In this document: one piece after another, positions 18,017 to 32,851 of the stretch
Numbering within the stretch: position 1 is the first letter of the stretch
Layout of the letters: every line of letters begins with the position of its first letter
Notes under the pieces: model-generated
What the model saw: the letters and a program-made list of their open reading frames with translations, nothing else
Told to the model about the DNA's origin: nothing
Database searches by the model: none
Source: Desulfovibrio sp.
Lineage (GTDB): Bacteria; Desulfobacterota; Desulfovibrionia; Desulfovibrionales; Desulfovibrionaceae
Direction: 5' to 3'
DNA length: 46,999 nt
Assembly: GCA_017454325.1 (NCBI GenBank)
Contig: JAFTDG010000157.1
Coordinates: forward strand, 1 to 46,999
Program-made: the position numbers and the translations under genes

Positions 18017-19636
18017 TTATTGCGATGACCTTTCGAGAAGATCGTGCTTAAGGCACCATAACACATAACGTTCAAACAGTTCAGAATCTAACGAACATTT
18101 TTTGCGTAATGCAGCAAAAGACACCCCATTACGGGCATAGACAAGCAAGGGGCGTAGGTTTTCCTCTGAAAATCCAAATCGAAAAATATCAAAAGATTGC
18201 CATGGAAAAGTACCTCGTAATAGCATCTCTCCAAGAGAGGAAAGAGAGAGATAGTCATCGTCAGACAAATGCCCCGTGGAAAACTGCGAAAAAATGCGAC
18301 CAAATGGAAGAAAGAGTGGATGTTGCGCAAAACGCATGCGAGATTGCGTAGATGCAGCAATTTGCGTATTGATAAGCTTACTCCACATTGAACACCAGCG
18401 CTCTACTGCAGCCTGCCAAGAAAAATATTTTACCACGCGTTCTCTGCCTGCCTTTCCCATACGCTGACGTAATAATGGATCAGAGGCAAGGAGTGCTATG
18501 GCGTTTGAAAAAGCTGGAATATCAATACATGTCATTTGACCTCGTAAAAAATGATAGTGATTGTCAAACATGAACATTGATTGGGTATCAAGAACTGGAG
18601 TATCAAAGGGGGTTATAGTAGGAACCAGAATACCGGTAACATTATGTTCGACAATATCTTTATATCCATCCCAATCAGACGCAATAACAGGAAGGCTATA
18701 AGCAAATGCCTCAACCAAAGTAAGCCCAAATGTTTCCTGAATATTGTCAGATGGCGAAACAAAAATATCTGAAGCACAAAAAAGCGCATCTTTGTCAGAT
18801 TCATCAGGATTTGGAATTAAACGAACATCCAGATTCAACCTTTTAGCAAGAAGAGGAAGCACTGAAAAAAGAGGATCCTCATCATCTGAGCTAGCACCTG
18901 AAACTACCAGAGTCATTTCAAGATTGGGAGACATCTCCTGCGCTCTACATAGGGCAAGAAGCAGAGGGAGAGGATCCATTTTATCAACAGAAGATAATCT
19001 TCCCAAAAAAAATAACAGTATTGCATCTTCATTGATCTTTAATTTAGACCGAATAGCTCGACGACGTTCAACCATACCATCCTGAACAGGCAGCACTGAG
19101 CCCATATGAAGTACTTCAAGTTTCGGTAGATTATAACCTCTATCATTCAGTAAAGAAAAATATTGTCTAACAACGCTTAGCGCTGCACGAGAATTACAAC
19201 CTAAAAGGTCACAGGGGCCCCATCCATCCCAAATATAGTTCTGAAAGCTTGTACCATACCTGCAATAACTTAACGTATGGTTAGGTGCGGTAAGAGGAAA
19301 GAGACTAGAAGAAAACCTGTTTCGGGCAACTGCCACATTTACATAATCATCTATTGGATCTGAAAGGTGGCAGACAGTGTATTGAATTGATGCAAGTGAA
19401 GAAAGAAGATCACGTCGCGTAAAAGCGCGCAATGCATCTCTACGTAACGCATGTAAGTGGCTATATTTCTTCCAAAGTTGTTCTAATCCTGAAGGATTAT
19501 CAACAAAAAAATGATAAGAATCAAAAGGGTCAAGGTCCAACAATGCAGACATAAAAAAGGCATTTGCCTTTTTGCGTCCATTTATTGGTCCTTCCTCAAA
19601 AAAGGGATGCAGAGATAAAAAAACAGACTTAGACAT
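18017..19636 (-). CDS. GT-B glycosyltransferase (family 4-like) with C-terminal extension
   Basis: A 539-residue glycosyltransferase of the GT-B fold. The donor-binding region has LFFLGRLSSVDKMDPLPLLL, then the signature FGLTLVEAFAYSLPVIASDW followed by GYKDIVEHNVTGILVP, which is the family 4 E-x7-E region. After about residue 430 there is a helical extension of about 110 residues resembling a winged-helix-like bundle (FERYVLWCLKHDLLE near the end), not typical of the family. It probably adds a sugar to an envelope polysaccharide or lipid; the substrate cannot be read from the sequence. It lies between fmt (11-base gap) and DUF116 (32-base gap) on the same strand, an intrusion in the def-fmt-rsmB translation cluster. 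Confidence 0.87.
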   Translation of the reverse strand: MSKSVFLSLHPFFEEGPINGRKKANAFFMSALLDLDPFDSYHFFVDNPSGLEQLWKKYSHLHALRRDALRAFTRRDLLSSLASIQYTVCHLSDPIDDYVNVAVARNRFSSSLFPLTAPNHTLSYCRYGTSFQNYIWDGWGPCDLLGCNSRAALSVVRQYFSLLNDRGYNLPKLEVLHMGSVLPVQDGMVERRRAIRSKLKINEDAILLFFLGRLSSVDKMDPLPLLLALCRAQEMSPNLEMTLVVSGASSDDEDPLFSVLPLLAKRLNLDVRLIPNPDESDKDALFCASDIFVSPSDNIQETFGLTLVEAFAYSLPVIASDWDGYKDIVEHNVTGILVPTITPFDTPVLDTQSMFMFDNHYHFLRGQMTCIDIPAFSNAIALLASDPLLRQRMGKAGRERVVKYFSWQAAVERWCSMWSKLINTQIAASTQSRMRFAQHPLFLPFGRIFSQFSTGHLSDDDYLSLSSLGEMLLRGTFPWQSFDIFRFGFSEENLRPLLVYARNGVSFAALRKKCSLDSELFERYVLWCLKHDLLERSSQ

Positions 19637-19647
19637 TGCAGTCAGTT

Positions 19648-20655
19648 TTACTTCTCAACATTTGGTGGAAGCGCCTGACCACAAACACCTTGCGGAATTG
19701 TACGCAGCTGTCCGTTAAGAATATCCTGAACAGACATGTCTCCGCAACCTTGAGGACGAATTCTAGTTAGTTCATACCAAAAATCAGAACAAGCAATACG
19801 TAACGACTTTTTATCTTTTACCAAAGTTCCTGGTAAAACATCAGAAACTGGATCAGAAATAATACCGGGTGCAATACATAGTTGCAATGGTAACGATGCG
19901 GGATTGTGACAAAAATCAAGCAAAACCTGTGCACCTGGCTTTGGTGTTACGCCGCGAATACGAGCATGAACCATAGCTGCAGGGGAATTCCATTCAATAA
20001 AGGAATCTTTTTTGGTAATTTTAGGTGCATATGTGGCAAGGGCGTCATCCTGAGGCTCTGGATTTGCATTTCCTTCAACTATATCATCTAAAACTGTAAT
20101 AAGAAGTTCAGCACCTAAATCAGCCAGAGTATCATGAAGGGATCCTGAAGTATGATTATCAACTAAAACACTATCAGCAGCGAAAACAGGACCTGAATCA
20201 AGCATTTTAGTAATGCGCATTATTGTTACCCCGGCACGAAAACCCGGGCGCCAGCTGTCAATCACAGCACGCTGTATGGGTGCAGCCCCACGATAGGCCG
20301 GTAATAGAGAAGCATGAACATTAACACAATCAAGTTTAGGTGTATGCAACACCGCTTCAGGTAAAATGAGACCATATGCAGCTACAGCGAGGAAATCAGG
20401 CTGTAAGTCAGCAAGAATTTTCTGCTCGCTGATATCTTTAAGACTATGTGGCTGAAAAACGGGATACCCAAGTTCGAGTGCGCATTTTTTTACGGGCGGC
20501 ATACATATCCTGTGACCACGACCTGCAGGTCTATCAGGCTGCGTGTATACCCCAACAATCTCTCCTCCATTCCAACGTGCCAGTCTTTTAAGACTAGCAA
20601 CGCCAAAATCGGGAGTACCCATAAAAACTATACGGCATTTTTTCGCCTGAGCCAT
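19648..20655 (-). CDS. fmt: Methionyl-tRNA formyltransferase
   Basis: Fmt formylates initiator Met-tRNA using 10-formyl-THF. The 335-residue protein has the N-terminal RIVFMGTPDFGVASLKRL, the tetrahydrofolate-site loop VYTQPDRPAGRG, and the catalytic region VNVHASLLPAYRGAAPIQRA, including Asn, His and the SLLPxYRG signature. Asp of MLDSGPVF completes the active site. The C-terminal tRNA-binding domain is complete. The start overlaps the end of def by 28 bases, with an AGGTGAAGAA ribosome binding site lying inside def, so def and fmt are translationally coupled. They act on the same moiety: Fmt adds the formyl group and Def removes it. Confidence 0.97.
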   Translation of the reverse strand: MAQAKKCRIVFMGTPDFGVASLKRLARWNGGEIVGVYTQPDRPAGRGHRICMPPVKKCALELGYPVFQPHSLKDISEQKILADLQPDFLAVAAYGLILPEAVLHTPKLDCVNVHASLLPAYRGAAPIQRAVIDSWRPGFRAGVTIMRITKMLDSGPVFAADSVLVDNHTSGSLHDTLADLGAELLITVLDDIVEGNANPEPQDDALATYAPKITKKDSFIEWNSPAAMVHARIRGVTPKPGAQVLLDFCHNPASLPLQLCIAPGIISDPVSDVLPGTLVKDKKSLRIACSDFWYELTRIRPQGCGDMSVQDILNGQLRTIPQGVCGQALPPNVEK

Positions 20656-21146
20656 TTCTTCACCTTGCTGTCATATAGACTACGTCTGAGTCGGCTTATT
20701 TTATCAATAAAAAGTATGCCATCCAGATGGTCATATTCATGCTGAACAATGATAGCCCCAAACCCCTCTAGGTCTTCGTCAATAACAGAACCATCGATAT
20801 TCAAAGCATTCAAATGCACCATACTCATACGCATTACATCAGCTCTGTAATTCATTGGAACGGAAAGACAACCCTCCTGCTCACTGACAACTTCTTTACC
20901 TAAAAAAGTCAACACCGGATTAACCAAAACCCTTGGGTGCCTTTCCTCTTCCTGAGCTGATGCATCCATAACAAGCATACGAATATTTTTACCAACCTGC
21001 GGTGCAGCCAAACCAACACCAGGTGCTGCATACATTGTTTCAAGCATATTAGCTGCAAGCTCACGAATCTCGTCTGTAATTACCCCAACAGGCTGGCACA
21101 CCTGTTTCAGCCGTGGATCAGGATAGGTTACAATATCAAGAATCAT
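20628..21146 (-). CDS. def: Peptide deformylase
   Basis: This 172-residue metalloenzyme removes the formyl group from nascent proteins. All three family motifs are present: GVGLAAPQVG, EGCLSVP (metal-binding Cys) and QHEYDHLDGILFID (HExxH-type metal site with the catalytic Glu). It is full length. The ATG at 21146 follows aspS after 32 bases on the same strand, and its 3' end overlaps fmt by 28 bases. The C-terminal tail is basic and includes SKVKKWLRRKN. Confidence 0.97.
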   Translation of the reverse strand: MILDIVTYPDPRLKQVCQPVGVITDEIRELAANMLETMYAAPGVGLAAPQVGKNIRMLVMDASAQEEERHPRVLVNPVLTFLGKEVVSEQEGCLSVPMNYRADVMRMSMVHLNALNIDGSVIDEDLEGFGAIIVQHEYDHLDGILFIDKISRLRRSLYDSKVKKWLRRKNAV

Positions 21147-21178
21147 AGGGTACTCTACAATCTCTAAGAATTTATAGA

Positions 21179-23029
21179 CTATTTTCCTTCAGGCGCCGGC
21201 TGCTCACGCAGGCGTAACCCAAGCTCGCGAAGCTGTTTGGCTGATACAGTTGATGGAGCTTCAGTCATTAGACATGTTGCCTTCTGTGTCTTTGGAAATG
21301 CAATAACATCACGAATGCTTGATGAAGAAGAAAGAAGCATTACAAGGCGGTCAAGGCCAAAAGCCAAACCTCCATGGGGCGGTGCACCCTGATCTAGAGC
21401 CTTTAGCAGAAAACCAAACTGATGCTCAGCCTGATCATCAGAAAAACCAAGAGCTCTGAACATACGGCGCTGTACTTCGCCTGAATGTATACGTATGGAA
21501 CCACCACCTACTTCACAGCCGTTTAGAACCATATCATAGGCACGGGCTCGAGCAGATGAAGGATCACTGAGCATAAGATCAAGATGCCCAGGCGCTGGCG
21601 ATGTGAAAGGATGATGACAGGCTACATAACGCTTTTCCTCATCGTCATATTCATAAAGAGGAAAATCTGTAACCCAGAGAAAATTAAAGGTATGTTCAGG
21701 AATAAGTTTGAGATGCTCTCCAAGATGTACACGCAGATTGCCAAGAGCTGCATTGACAATAGCAGGTTCTCCTGCCTGGAAAAAGACAATATCACCCACA
21801 TTAAGCTGTAAAGCCTCGGCTATAGCAGCGCGCTCACTCTCTGAAAGAAACTTTGCAATGGGTGATTGCCATTCATTCTCTTTAATCTTTATCCATGCAA
21901 GTCCTTGTGCACCATAAATTTTGACAAAATCAGTAAACCCATCAATTTCTTTACGAGATAAAGACTCACCTCCAGGAACTTTCATGGCTTTGACCAAAGT
22001 GGCGGAAGCAAAAAGCTTGAAGCTAGAATTGCGAACAATTGAAGTTATATCTTTGAGTTCAAGTCCAAAACGTGTATCGGGCTTATCCACACCGTAACGA
22101 TCCATTGCCTCATCCCAGGTCATACGTGGGAAAGGTGTTGGCAAATCAGTATGCATTACATCACGAAACACACGGGAAATAAGCCCTTCGGCAACAGTCA
22201 TTACCTGATCTTCGTCGACAAAACTCATTTCAAGATCAACCTGTGTAAATTCAGGTTGACGATCAGCCCGTAAATCCTCATCCCGGAAACAGCGAACAAT
22301 CTGGAAATAACGCTCCATCCCTGCAACCATCAGTAGTTGCTTGAATAGTTGCGGGGACTGAGGCAGAGCATAAAATTCGCCAATATTAAGACGGCTAGGA
22401 ACAAGAAAATCTCGTGCACCTTCAGGAGTTGATTTTGTAAGCACAGGGGTTTCAACTTCTATAAACCCCTGTTCGTCAAGAAAACGTCTGGCTGTTTGTG
22501 CTACTTTATGACGTAAACGCAAATTAGCCTGCATGCGTGGACGACGCAGGTCTAGATAACGCCAGGCAAGACGCAAATTTTCACCAGCATCAGTTCTATC
22601 TTCTATGGGAAAAGGCGGTGTTTTTGAAGTGTTGAGGAGACGCCACTCTAGAACAACAACTTCAACCTCACCAGTTGGCATATTGGTGTTCAGCATACCT
22701 TCTGGTCTTGGACGCACCCTACCTTTAACAGCAAGGACATATTCTGAACGCAAAATATGAGCGTATTTATGTGCATCAGGAGCTATATCTGGGCTAAAGA
22801 CAACCTGAGTAAGACCTTCACGATCACGAAGATCTACAAATATAAGGCCACCGTGATCACGTCTGTACTGTACCCAGCCCATAAGACAAACCATCTGCCC
22901 ATTGTCCTTAAGGGACAACTGTCCACAGGAATGTGTACGACGCCAGTCACCTAGCTCCACCACATATTTCTGGTGTTCTCTCTGTACGTCCTGTAACTGT
23001 GCATCTTGTTCTAAATTAAATTCAGTCAT
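21179..23029 (-). CDS. aspS: Aspartyl-tRNA synthetase
   Basis: This class II synthetase charges tRNA(Asp) with aspartate. The 616-residue protein has the N-terminal OB-fold anticodon-binding domain (from about residue 40, [20 protein letters not shown]), motif 2 [18 protein letters not shown], the bacterial GAD insertion domain, and motif 3 near the C-terminus in [13 protein letters not shown]. It is the long bacterial type. Whether it is discriminating or also charges tRNA(Asn) cannot be told from this window. The start at 23029 overlaps the end of hisS by 8 bases, implying coupled translation. A perfect DnaA box (TTATCCACA, 22083-22091) lies inside the gene but is probably incidental. Confidence 0.97.
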   Translation of the reverse strand: MTEFNLEQDAQLQDVQREHQKYVVELGDWRRTHSCGQLSLKDNGQMVCLMGWVQYRRDHGGLIFVDLRDREGLTQVVFSPDIAPDAHKYAHILRSEYVLAVKGRVRPRPEGMLNTNMPTGEVEVVVLEWRLLNTSKTPPFPIEDRTDAGENLRLAWRYLDLRRPRMQANLRLRHKVAQTARRFLDEQGFIEVETPVLTKSTPEGARDFLVPSRLNIGEFYALPQSPQLFKQLLMVAGMERYFQIVRCFRDEDLRADRQPEFTQVDLEMSFVDEDQVMTVAEGLISRVFRDVMHTDLPTPFPRMTWDEAMDRYGVDKPDTRFGLELKDITSIVRNSSFKLFASATLVKAMKVPGGESLSRKEIDGFTDFVKIYGAQGLAWIKIKENEWQSPIAKFLSESERAAIAEALQLNVGDIVFFQAGEPAIVNAALGNLRVHLGEHLKLIPEHTFNFLWVTDFPLYEYDDEEKRYVACHHPFTSPAPGHLDLMLSDPSSARARAYDMVLNGCEVGGGSIRIHSGEVQRRMFRALGFSDDQAEHQFGFLLKALDQGAPPHGGLAFGLDRLVMLLSSSSSIRDVIAFPKTQKATCLMTEAPSTVSAKQLRELGLRLREQPAPEGK

Positions 23030-24281
23030 TGCTGTGTAATTCCTTCAGAAGATAATGGAGCGCGTCTATCTGTGGAACGCTTTCCTGTTTTCCGCTAACA
23101 AGATTCTTGATAACCACATTGTGCTGAAGTGCCTCATCTGGGCCAAGAATTAAACAATATAAGGCACCTGACTTTCCTGCTTGACGCATTAGGCCCTTAA
23201 ATCCACTTTCGTTAAAGTTCATTTCTCCAGTTAAACCACCATCACGCAGCTTTTGCGTCAAAAGCCAACCCTGTTCTCGGCTTGTCTGATCCATTGCAAT
23301 CAAATAAAAATGGAGTTGCTGCTGGTGCGCGTCAGAAAGCATAAGTGCGAGTCTTTCCATGCCACAGGCGAAACCTACCCCAGGCACGTCTGGTCCGCCC
23401 AGCAATTTTATCAAGCCATCATAACGTCCACCGCCGGCTACAGCAGCTTGAGCTCCAATACTGTTACTCACAACCTCAAATGTTGTACGACAATAATAAT
23501 CCAGCCCACGAACAAGTCTATGATCTAACTCATAGTTCAAGCCACGTTCTTGCAAAAGGTGTAAAACGGTTTGAAAATGAGTACGGCACTCTGGACAATT
23601 GTAATCCAACAATTTAGGTGCCTGAGCTGTAATATCTCGACAGCCTTGCTGCTTGCAGTCCAACACGCGCAAAGGATTGGTATGCATACGTCGGACACAG
23701 TCTTCACAAAGGGAATCAGCAGTCTTGCTGCGTAAATACTCCTGCAAGGCCAACTTATAGTTTTGACGACAGGTGGAGCAGCCAAGAGAATTGATATGAA
23801 GAGTTACATCATTAATCCCGAGCTTATCAAGAAAAAGCAAAAGCATGTTGATAAGCTCTGCGTCAGCCAAAGGACTTTGGCTACCTAAACATTCACAGTT
23901 TATCTGATGAAACTGACGCATCCGCCCTTTCTGAGGTCGTTCATGGCGAAACATCGGTCCAGTGGTAAATAAACGGCTCACAGATTCTCTGTTGGCTAGA
24001 CCACTTTCAATATAAGCGCGCATAACACCAGCAGTAGCCTCTGGTCTCAATGTCAGAAGACGGCCCCTGCGATCAGGGAAAGTGTACATCTCTTTTTGAA
24101 CAACATCAGTTTCTTCACCAATGGAGCGTTGAAAAAGATCCGTAAATTCCAAAAGTGGAGTGCGCAGTTCCACAAAACCGCATCTGCCAAATACTTCTCG
24201 TGCAACATTTTCCATATGGGTAAAAATGTTACTCATTGGTGGGAATATATCCGCAAACCCCTTGATGCGTGTCGTAGTCAT
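23022..24281 (-). CDS. hisS: Histidyl-tRNA synthetase
   Basis: This class II synthetase charges tRNA(His). The 419-residue protein has motif 1 region [30 protein letters not shown], motif 2 [16 protein letters not shown] and the HisRS-specific loop [15 protein letters not shown] cysteine-rich insertion between about residues 165 and 230 ([29 protein letters not shown]) is shared with many bacterial HisRS. The C-terminal anticodon-binding domain is complete and has [18 protein letters not shown]. It is followed by aspS with an 8-base overlap and preceded by purF after 30 bases. The hisS-aspS pairing is common in bacteria. Confidence 0.97.
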   Translation of the reverse strand: MTTTRIKGFADIFPPMSNIFTHMENVAREVFGRCGFVELRTPLLEFTDLFQRSIGEETDVVQKEMYTFPDRRGRLLTLRPEATAGVMRAYIESGLANRESVSRLFTTGPMFRHERPQKGRMRQFHQINCECLGSQSPLADAELINMLLLFLDKLGINDVTLHINSLGCSTCRQNYKLALQEYLRSKTADSLCEDCVRRMHTNPLRVLDCKQQGCRDITAQAPKLLDYNCPECRTHFQTVLHLLQERGLNYELDHRLVRGLDYYCRTTFEVVSNSIGAQAAVAGGGRYDGLIKLLGGPDVPGVGFACGMERLALMLSDAHQQQLHFYLIAMDQTSREQGWLLTQKLRDGGLTGEMNFNESGFKGLMRQAGKSGALYCLILGPDEALQHNVVIKNLVSGKQESVPQIDALHYLLKELHSND

Positions 24282-24311
24282 ATTATCTCCAAAAAACTCT
24301 ATAATCCGATA

Positions 24312-25715
24312 CTACCGTCCAGCACATGGGGTTTCAAGACGATACTTACCACCACTCTCTTCACAAGGCACAGGATAGTTACCATCAAAACATGCTAGAC
24401 AGTAGGTACTTGGTTTACGCACTGAAGCCAATAATCCTTCAATGCTCAAATAGTGCAATGAATCCACATCAAGTTTACAGCGAATTGCATCAAGATCGTA
24501 TCGAGCTGCAATAAGCTCTCCACGTGATGAGAAATCTATACCATAGTGACAGGGATACTTCACCGGTGGACTTGAAATACGAATATGAACCTCGCGTGCA
24601 CCAAGTTCACGCAATTTTTTTACTCGCGTCATCATGGTGGTTCCTCGCACTATGCTATCATCAATAATGCAGATCCGTTTGCCCTCAATTACTTCTTTTA
24701 CAGGATTAATCTTCACACGTACGCCAAAACTACGCATACTTTGCGATGGTTGAATAAAGGTACGCCCAACATAATGATTACGTATCATGGCATGCTCATA
24801 GGGCAAACCTGAATATTGAGCAAAACCGAGTGCCGGATATATGCCTGAATCAGGAAAAGGCATGATAAAATCCACATCTGGCGTGGATTCCTTTGCGAGA
24901 TTCCAACCCATTTTCTTGCGACAAAGATAAACCTGTTCATCAAAAATACAGGAATCTGGACGAGCAAAATATACAAGCTCAAAAATACACTGGCGTGGCT
25001 GTTTGGGTAAAGGTTCCAGCAATGATTCACTGCGTACATCACCATCCTGAACAATGAGAATTTCTCCAGGCTCTACACTGCGAACAAATTGTGCTTCCAA
25101 AAGATCAAAAGCACACGTTTCTGAAGCGAATACAGGAGTGCCATCCATATACCCGAAGGAAAGCGGATGAAAACCGTAAGGATCCCTCACAGCTGCCATG
25201 ACACCATCAACCATTACCAAAAGGCTGTATGCTCCTCGCACACGCGCGCATGTTTCTTTGATGGCACCAGGCAAATTATTATGACGAAGAGCCCGTACCA
25301 AAAGATGCATGAATACTTCTGTATCGTTGCCTGTAGAAAAAATGGCCCCCTCTTCCTCCAAATCTTCCCGTAACTCGCCAGCATTTACTAGATTTCCATT
25401 GTGCGCCAAGACGATATCATGTCCTTGAAAATGAACACAGAATGGTTGTGCATTACTTCCTACAGAACGGCCTGTAGTAGAATAGCGGACATGCCCGATA
25501 GCCATGCGGCCTGGCAATGACTGCAAATCGGCTTCAGAAAAAATATCAGGCACAAGTCCCATGCGTTTGTGCTCGTAAGCCTCACCACCATCCCATGTGA
25601 CGATGCCCGCGCTTTCCTGACCGCGATGCTGCTGTGCATAGAGACCAAAGTAGGTTAATCGTGCAGCCTCTTCGTGGTCGTATATACCGAACACTCCGCA
25701 ATCATGCTTTATCAT
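24312..25715 (-). CDS. purF: Amidophosphoribosyltransferase (Fe-S type)
   Basis: PurF makes phosphoribosylamine from PRPP and glutamine, the first step of purine synthesis. The 467-residue protein has the Ntn-glutaminase nucleophile Cys6 (HDCGVFG) after a very short propeptide, the glutaminase motif QQHRGQESAGIV, and the PRPP loop IIDDSIVRGTTM. Cysteines in RQCIFELVYFARP, YPCHYGID and YCLACFDGNYP match the four ligands of the oxygen-labile 4Fe-4S cluster of the B. subtilis-type enzyme, so this is the Fe-S class, fitting an anaerobe. It lies in the leftward block between the TPR lipoprotein and hisS. No purine riboswitch is visible upstream. Confidence 0.96.
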   Translation of the reverse strand: MIKHDCGVFGIYDHEEAARLTYFGLYAQQHRGQESAGIVTWDGGEAYEHKRMGLVPDIFSEADLQSLPGRMAIGHVRYSTTGRSVGSNAQPFCVHFQGHDIVLAHNGNLVNAGELREDLEEEGAIFSTGNDTEVFMHLLVRALRHNNLPGAIKETCARVRGAYSLLVMVDGVMAAVRDPYGFHPLSFGYMDGTPVFASETCAFDLLEAQFVRSVEPGEILIVQDGDVRSESLLEPLPKQPRQCIFELVYFARPDSCIFDEQVYLCRKKMGWNLAKESTPDVDFIMPFPDSGIYPALGFAQYSGLPYEHAMIRNHYVGRTFIQPSQSMRSFGVRVKINPVKEVIEGKRICIIDDSIVRGTTMMTRVKKLRELGAREVHIRISSPPVKYPCHYGIDFSSRGELIAARYDLDAIRCKLDVDSLHYLSIEGLLASVRKPSTYCLACFDGNYPVPCEESGGKYRLETPCAGR

Positions 25716-25757
25716 ACAACGCTCTTCTTGATGTTAAAGCCCATGAGCAATAGCTGC

Positions 25758-26570
25758 TTACCTGGTTTTCTTCCGTAATTGCGCAATGCGTTTTTCTATA
25801 ACAGACACGTTAGGATAACTTTTGAGTGCACGTTCAAAAAAATGCAATGATTCTTTCCTGTTACCTTGCTGTTCAAGAGCATCGGCAAGCATATATTCTG
25901 TCATACCAAGAAGCGTTCCTTCTGGCTTGCTTTCAAGTATCTGGCTGCACAAGTCTACAACATGCTTCCATTGTTCCCTAGCCATGTATTGATCTGCGAG
26001 GTCAAACATACATACAATTTTATCATGAAACGCCAGAGGCATAGAAATACATTGCAGCAATGCGTGCTCCCCGTCATCAAATTGACGTAATCGCAATTCA
26101 ATGGCAGCAAGACGGCGGTATCCTTCCATTCGCTGTTCATCTTTAATATTAGCTAGTTCCACATAGGACTTCCATGATTCAGCCGCACGCTCGAAATGCT
26201 GCATCTTTTCAGCACATTCACCAATGCGGTACAGGATAACTGCTTTCCTCATTTCGTCATCCGCAAATTCAACCAACATGGTTTCCAACACTTGCAATAA
26301 TGCGTGCTGGCTCAATCCGTTGGCATTCATGGCGGTCAGGAGATATTGCCAGGCTTCCCAACGAGTGTTTACATCTTGTGAGTCACGCAGATAATGTTCA
26401 ATCAAACGCTCTGCATGCATCCACTCTTGCCTTGTCAGCGCCGTACGTGCTGCAAAAAGTTCATCAGTTGAAGCAGTGTCTCCATTTCTACATGCACAAA
26501 GTAACCCTGCTACTGACAATAAGACAAAACAAAACACTCCTGCTCGCACAATGACATGCAATACAGTCAT
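25758..26570 (-). CDS. TPR-containing lipoprotein
   Basis: A 270-residue exported protein. Its N-terminal signal ends LLCAC (Cys27), a plausible lipobox, so it is probably membrane-anchored. The rest is alpha-helical with several degenerate tetratricopeptide-like repeats; the clearest is the final one (LADALEQQGNRKESLHFFER, then ALKSYPNVS). TPR proteins usually scaffold complexes, often in outer-membrane assembly or cell-wall machinery. No enzymatic motif is present. It lies in the leftward block between gyrA and purF (33- and 42-base gaps), so it is probably co-transcribed with housekeeping genes; its partner is unknown. Confidence 0.8.
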   Translation of the reverse strand: MTVLHVIVRAGVFCFVLLSVAGLLCACRNGDTASTDELFAARTALTRQEWMHAERLIEHYLRDSQDVNTRWEAWQYLLTAMNANGLSQHALLQVLETMLVEFADDEMRKAVILYRIGECAEKMQHFERAAESWKSYVELANIKDEQRMEGYRRLAAIELRLRQFDDGEHALLQCISMPLAFHDKIVCMFDLADQYMAREQWKHVVDLCSQILESKPEGTLLGMTEYMLADALEQQGNRKESLHFFERALKSYPNVSVIEKRIAQLRKKTR

Positions 26571-26603
26571 GCCTCATTACTCCGCAAGATAACTGACCAC
26601 CTT

Positions 26604-29129
26604 TTAGCGGATATCTTTATTATCATGCTGAGTATTCTGGGAAGTGTTTGACGCATCCTCCATTTCAGCCGTTTCAGCAGTTGCATCGCGTCCGGTCTGA
26701 CCTCCCTCGTCCACACGGTCAAAGCCAACCACATGGGCACCTTCATCCAGGCGCACCAGTGTTACTCCCATAGTTGCACGTCCCTTGCTTCGTATATCGT
26801 CAACGCCAATACGAACGACCTTATTAGTCGAGGTCAACAAAATAAGACCATCGTTATCACGTACTGGCATGGCCCCTACCACAGGGCCGGTTTTTGTTGT
26901 TACCTTGAAATTAATGATGCCTTTGCCACCGCGTGATTGCACCCTGTACAATTCAACATTTGTACGCTTGCCATAGCCGTTGGCAGATATGGACATTATC
27001 TCGGTAGATGTATCAACATCCTTGATTATAACACCAGCAACAACACAGTCACTGCGACGCAGAGCAATGCCTTTGACACCCGTGGCTACGCGACCCATTG
27101 GGCGCACATCATTGCATGAAAAACGAATGGCAAAACCGTCTGCCGTGACAAGCACTATATGGCTGTTATCACGTACCGGCCGTACTACTACCAATTCGTC
27201 ATCATCACGAAGACCTACAGCCATAAGACCTGATTTTCGACAGCGCGCATAAAGTGATGCTGAAGAACGCTTAACCATGCCACGTTTTGTGATAAACAGG
27301 AAAAATTTGTCTTCAGAGAATTCACGTAAAGCAAGTACGGTTGTCACCCATTCTCCATCTTCTAACGGCAATAAATTATTGATGTGAATTCCCTTTGCGG
27401 TACGGCTACCTTCAGGTACCTGATGCACTTTAATCTGGTGCATCCGTCCCTTGTTAGTAAAGAGACAAAGGTATTGGTGATTTGTAGTTGTTAGAAATTC
27501 CTGTACATAATCGTCTTCTGAAGTATGCAGAGCCGCAATACCCTTTCCACCACGCCTTTGTTGCTGATAATTCTCAAGCCCTGTTCGTTTCATATAGCCA
27601 CGTCGAGACAGGGTAATAACTACTTCATCATCGGGAATAAGGTCTTCAATGTTAATATCTGAAAAGGCATCATGCAGTACCTCAGAACGTCTCGGCGTGG
27701 CAAACGTATCACGCAGTTCCTTTATTTCGCGCTTAAGTTCTCCACGCAACACTTCAACATTATTCAAAATTGACTTATAGAATTCAATTTTTTGAAGAAG
27801 ATCCCTGTATTCATTTATGAGTTCTTCGCGTTGAAGTCCTGTGAGTCGCTGCAAACGCATATCAAGAATAGCACGGGCCTGTACTTCAGAAAAATCAAAA
27901 CGAGCTATCAAGGATGTGCGGGCTTCATCCGGGCTTGCAGAGGCACGAATAAGACGTACCACCTCGTCAATATTGTCAATGGCAATGCGAAGGCCTTCCA
28001 AAATATGAGCCCGAGCTTCAGCCTTTTCCAGATCATAACGAGTACGGCGTATTACAACCTCACGCCGATGATCCACAAAACACATCAAGGCAGTTTTAAG
28101 ATTGAGCAGCTGTGGACGATTGTCTACCACAGCCAGCATATTGATACCGAAACTTGTTTCAAGAGGGGTATACTTATACAGAGAATTGATAACAATATCC
28201 GGTATGGTACCGCGTTTGAGATCTATAACAACACGAATTCCCTTGCGGTCTGATTCATCACGCAGATCAGATATTCCATCGATTTTGCGGTCATTGATAA
28301 GTGCAGCAATTTTTTCCACCAATACTGCTTTATTCAAACCAAAGGGTATTTCCTTGATTACAATTGCCTGAGAACCCTTTTTTCGCTCTTCCACTTCAAG
28401 CCGACCGCGTACCTTTACCGTTCCGCGCCCGGTGTGGTAGGCATCGTACAGCCCTTTACCTGTGTAAATTACACCTCTGGTTGGGAAATCCGGACCCTTC
28501 ACAAAATCCATGAGGTCATCAATACTACATTGGGGATTGTCCAACAGGTACTGTATGGCGTCGCAGAGTTCACCAAGGTTATGTGGTGGAATATTGGTTG
28601 CCATTCCAACGGCTATGCCTGAACTGCCATTAAGGAGAAGATTCGGCACCTTGGTTGGCATTACCGTAGGTTCTTGTAATGTATTGTCGTAATTTGGTCT
28701 GAAATCTACGGTATTTTTATCAAGATCTGTCAGAAATTCCTGAGCAAGACGCGACATACGCACTTCGGTATAACGCATGGCCGCCGGTGCATCACCATCA
28801 ATGGAACCAAAATTGCCCTGACCATCCACCAAAGGATCTCGCATGGAGAAATCCTGTGCCATACGCACTATGGCATCGTATACTGCAGAATCTCCATGAG
28901 GATGATACTTACCTATAACATCACCGACAATACGGGCGGATTTTTTGTGTGGCCGGTTCCAGTTATTGCCCAGTTCATACTGGGCGAACATAATGCGCCG
29001 ATGTACTGGTTTCAAACCATCACGTGCATCAGGTATGGCACGGCCGATGATTACTGAAAGCGAGTATTCAAGGTACGACTGGCGCAGTTCTTTCTCTATG
29101 CTTACTTGCCTGATATCTGTTTCTGCCAT
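26604..29129 (-). CDS. gyrA: DNA gyrase subunit A
   Basis: GyrA is the DNA-cleaving and wrapping subunit of gyrase, which introduces negative supercoils. The 841-residue protein has the opening [14 protein letters not shown], the quinolone-pocket region [18 protein letters not shown], the catalytic tyrosine in [10 protein letters not shown], and the GyrA-box QRRGGKG needed for wrapping, followed by the beta-pinwheel repeats. In the quinolone-resistance region the serine and aspartate equivalent to E. coli Ser83 and Asp87 are unchanged. The tail after about residue 810 is acidic and low-complexity. It begins 14 bases after the end of gyrB. Confidence 0.98.
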   Translation of the reverse strand: MAETDIRQVSIEKELRQSYLEYSLSVIIGRAIPDARDGLKPVHRRIMFAQYELGNNWNRPHKKSARIVGDVIGKYHPHGDSAVYDAIVRMAQDFSMRDPLVDGQGNFGSIDGDAPAAMRYTEVRMSRLAQEFLTDLDKNTVDFRPNYDNTLQEPTVMPTKVPNLLLNGSSGIAVGMATNIPPHNLGELCDAIQYLLDNPQCSIDDLMDFVKGPDFPTRGVIYTGKGLYDAYHTGRGTVKVRGRLEVEERKKGSQAIVIKEIPFGLNKAVLVEKIAALINDRKIDGISDLRDESDRKGIRVVIDLKRGTIPDIVINSLYKYTPLETSFGINMLAVVDNRPQLLNLKTALMCFVDHRREVVIRRTRYDLEKAEARAHILEGLRIAIDNIDEVVRLIRASASPDEARTSLIARFDFSEVQARAILDMRLQRLTGLQREELINEYRDLLQKIEFYKSILNNVEVLRGELKREIKELRDTFATPRRSEVLHDAFSDINIEDLIPDDEVVITLSRRGYMKRTGLENYQQQRRGGKGIAALHTSEDDYVQEFLTTTNHQYLCLFTNKGRMHQIKVHQVPEGSRTAKGIHINNLLPLEDGEWVTTVLALREFSEDKFFLFITKRGMVKRSSASLYARCRKSGLMAVGLRDDDELVVVRPVRDNSHIVLVTADGFAIRFSCNDVRPMGRVATGVKGIALRRSDCVVAGVIIKDVDTSTEIMSISANGYGKRTNVELYRVQSRGGKGIINFKVTTKTGPVVGAMPVRDNDGLILLTSTNKVVRIGVDDIRSKGRATMGVTLVRLDEGAHVVGFDRVDEGGQTGRDATAETAEMEDASNTSQNTQHDNKDIR

Positions 29130-29143
29130 ATGTACCTGCCGAT

Positions 29144-32700
<3,557 letters not shown>

Positions 32701-32851
32701 AAAAATTCCTTGTTGCTATTATTAATGGCTGTTACTTTGTTATAAAGTGATTTAACAATTTGATATAACAATAAAAATTAAAATTTATATGGTGTAAAAC
32801 AAAGGACGTTTATGACAGTATTTTCTTTTCATGTTCTGCCATTGGGAGGTA

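Noticed and set aside
22083..22091. Perfect DnaA box TTATCCACA
   Set aside because: It is a single copy inside the aspS coding region with no neighbouring boxes or AT-rich unwinding segment.
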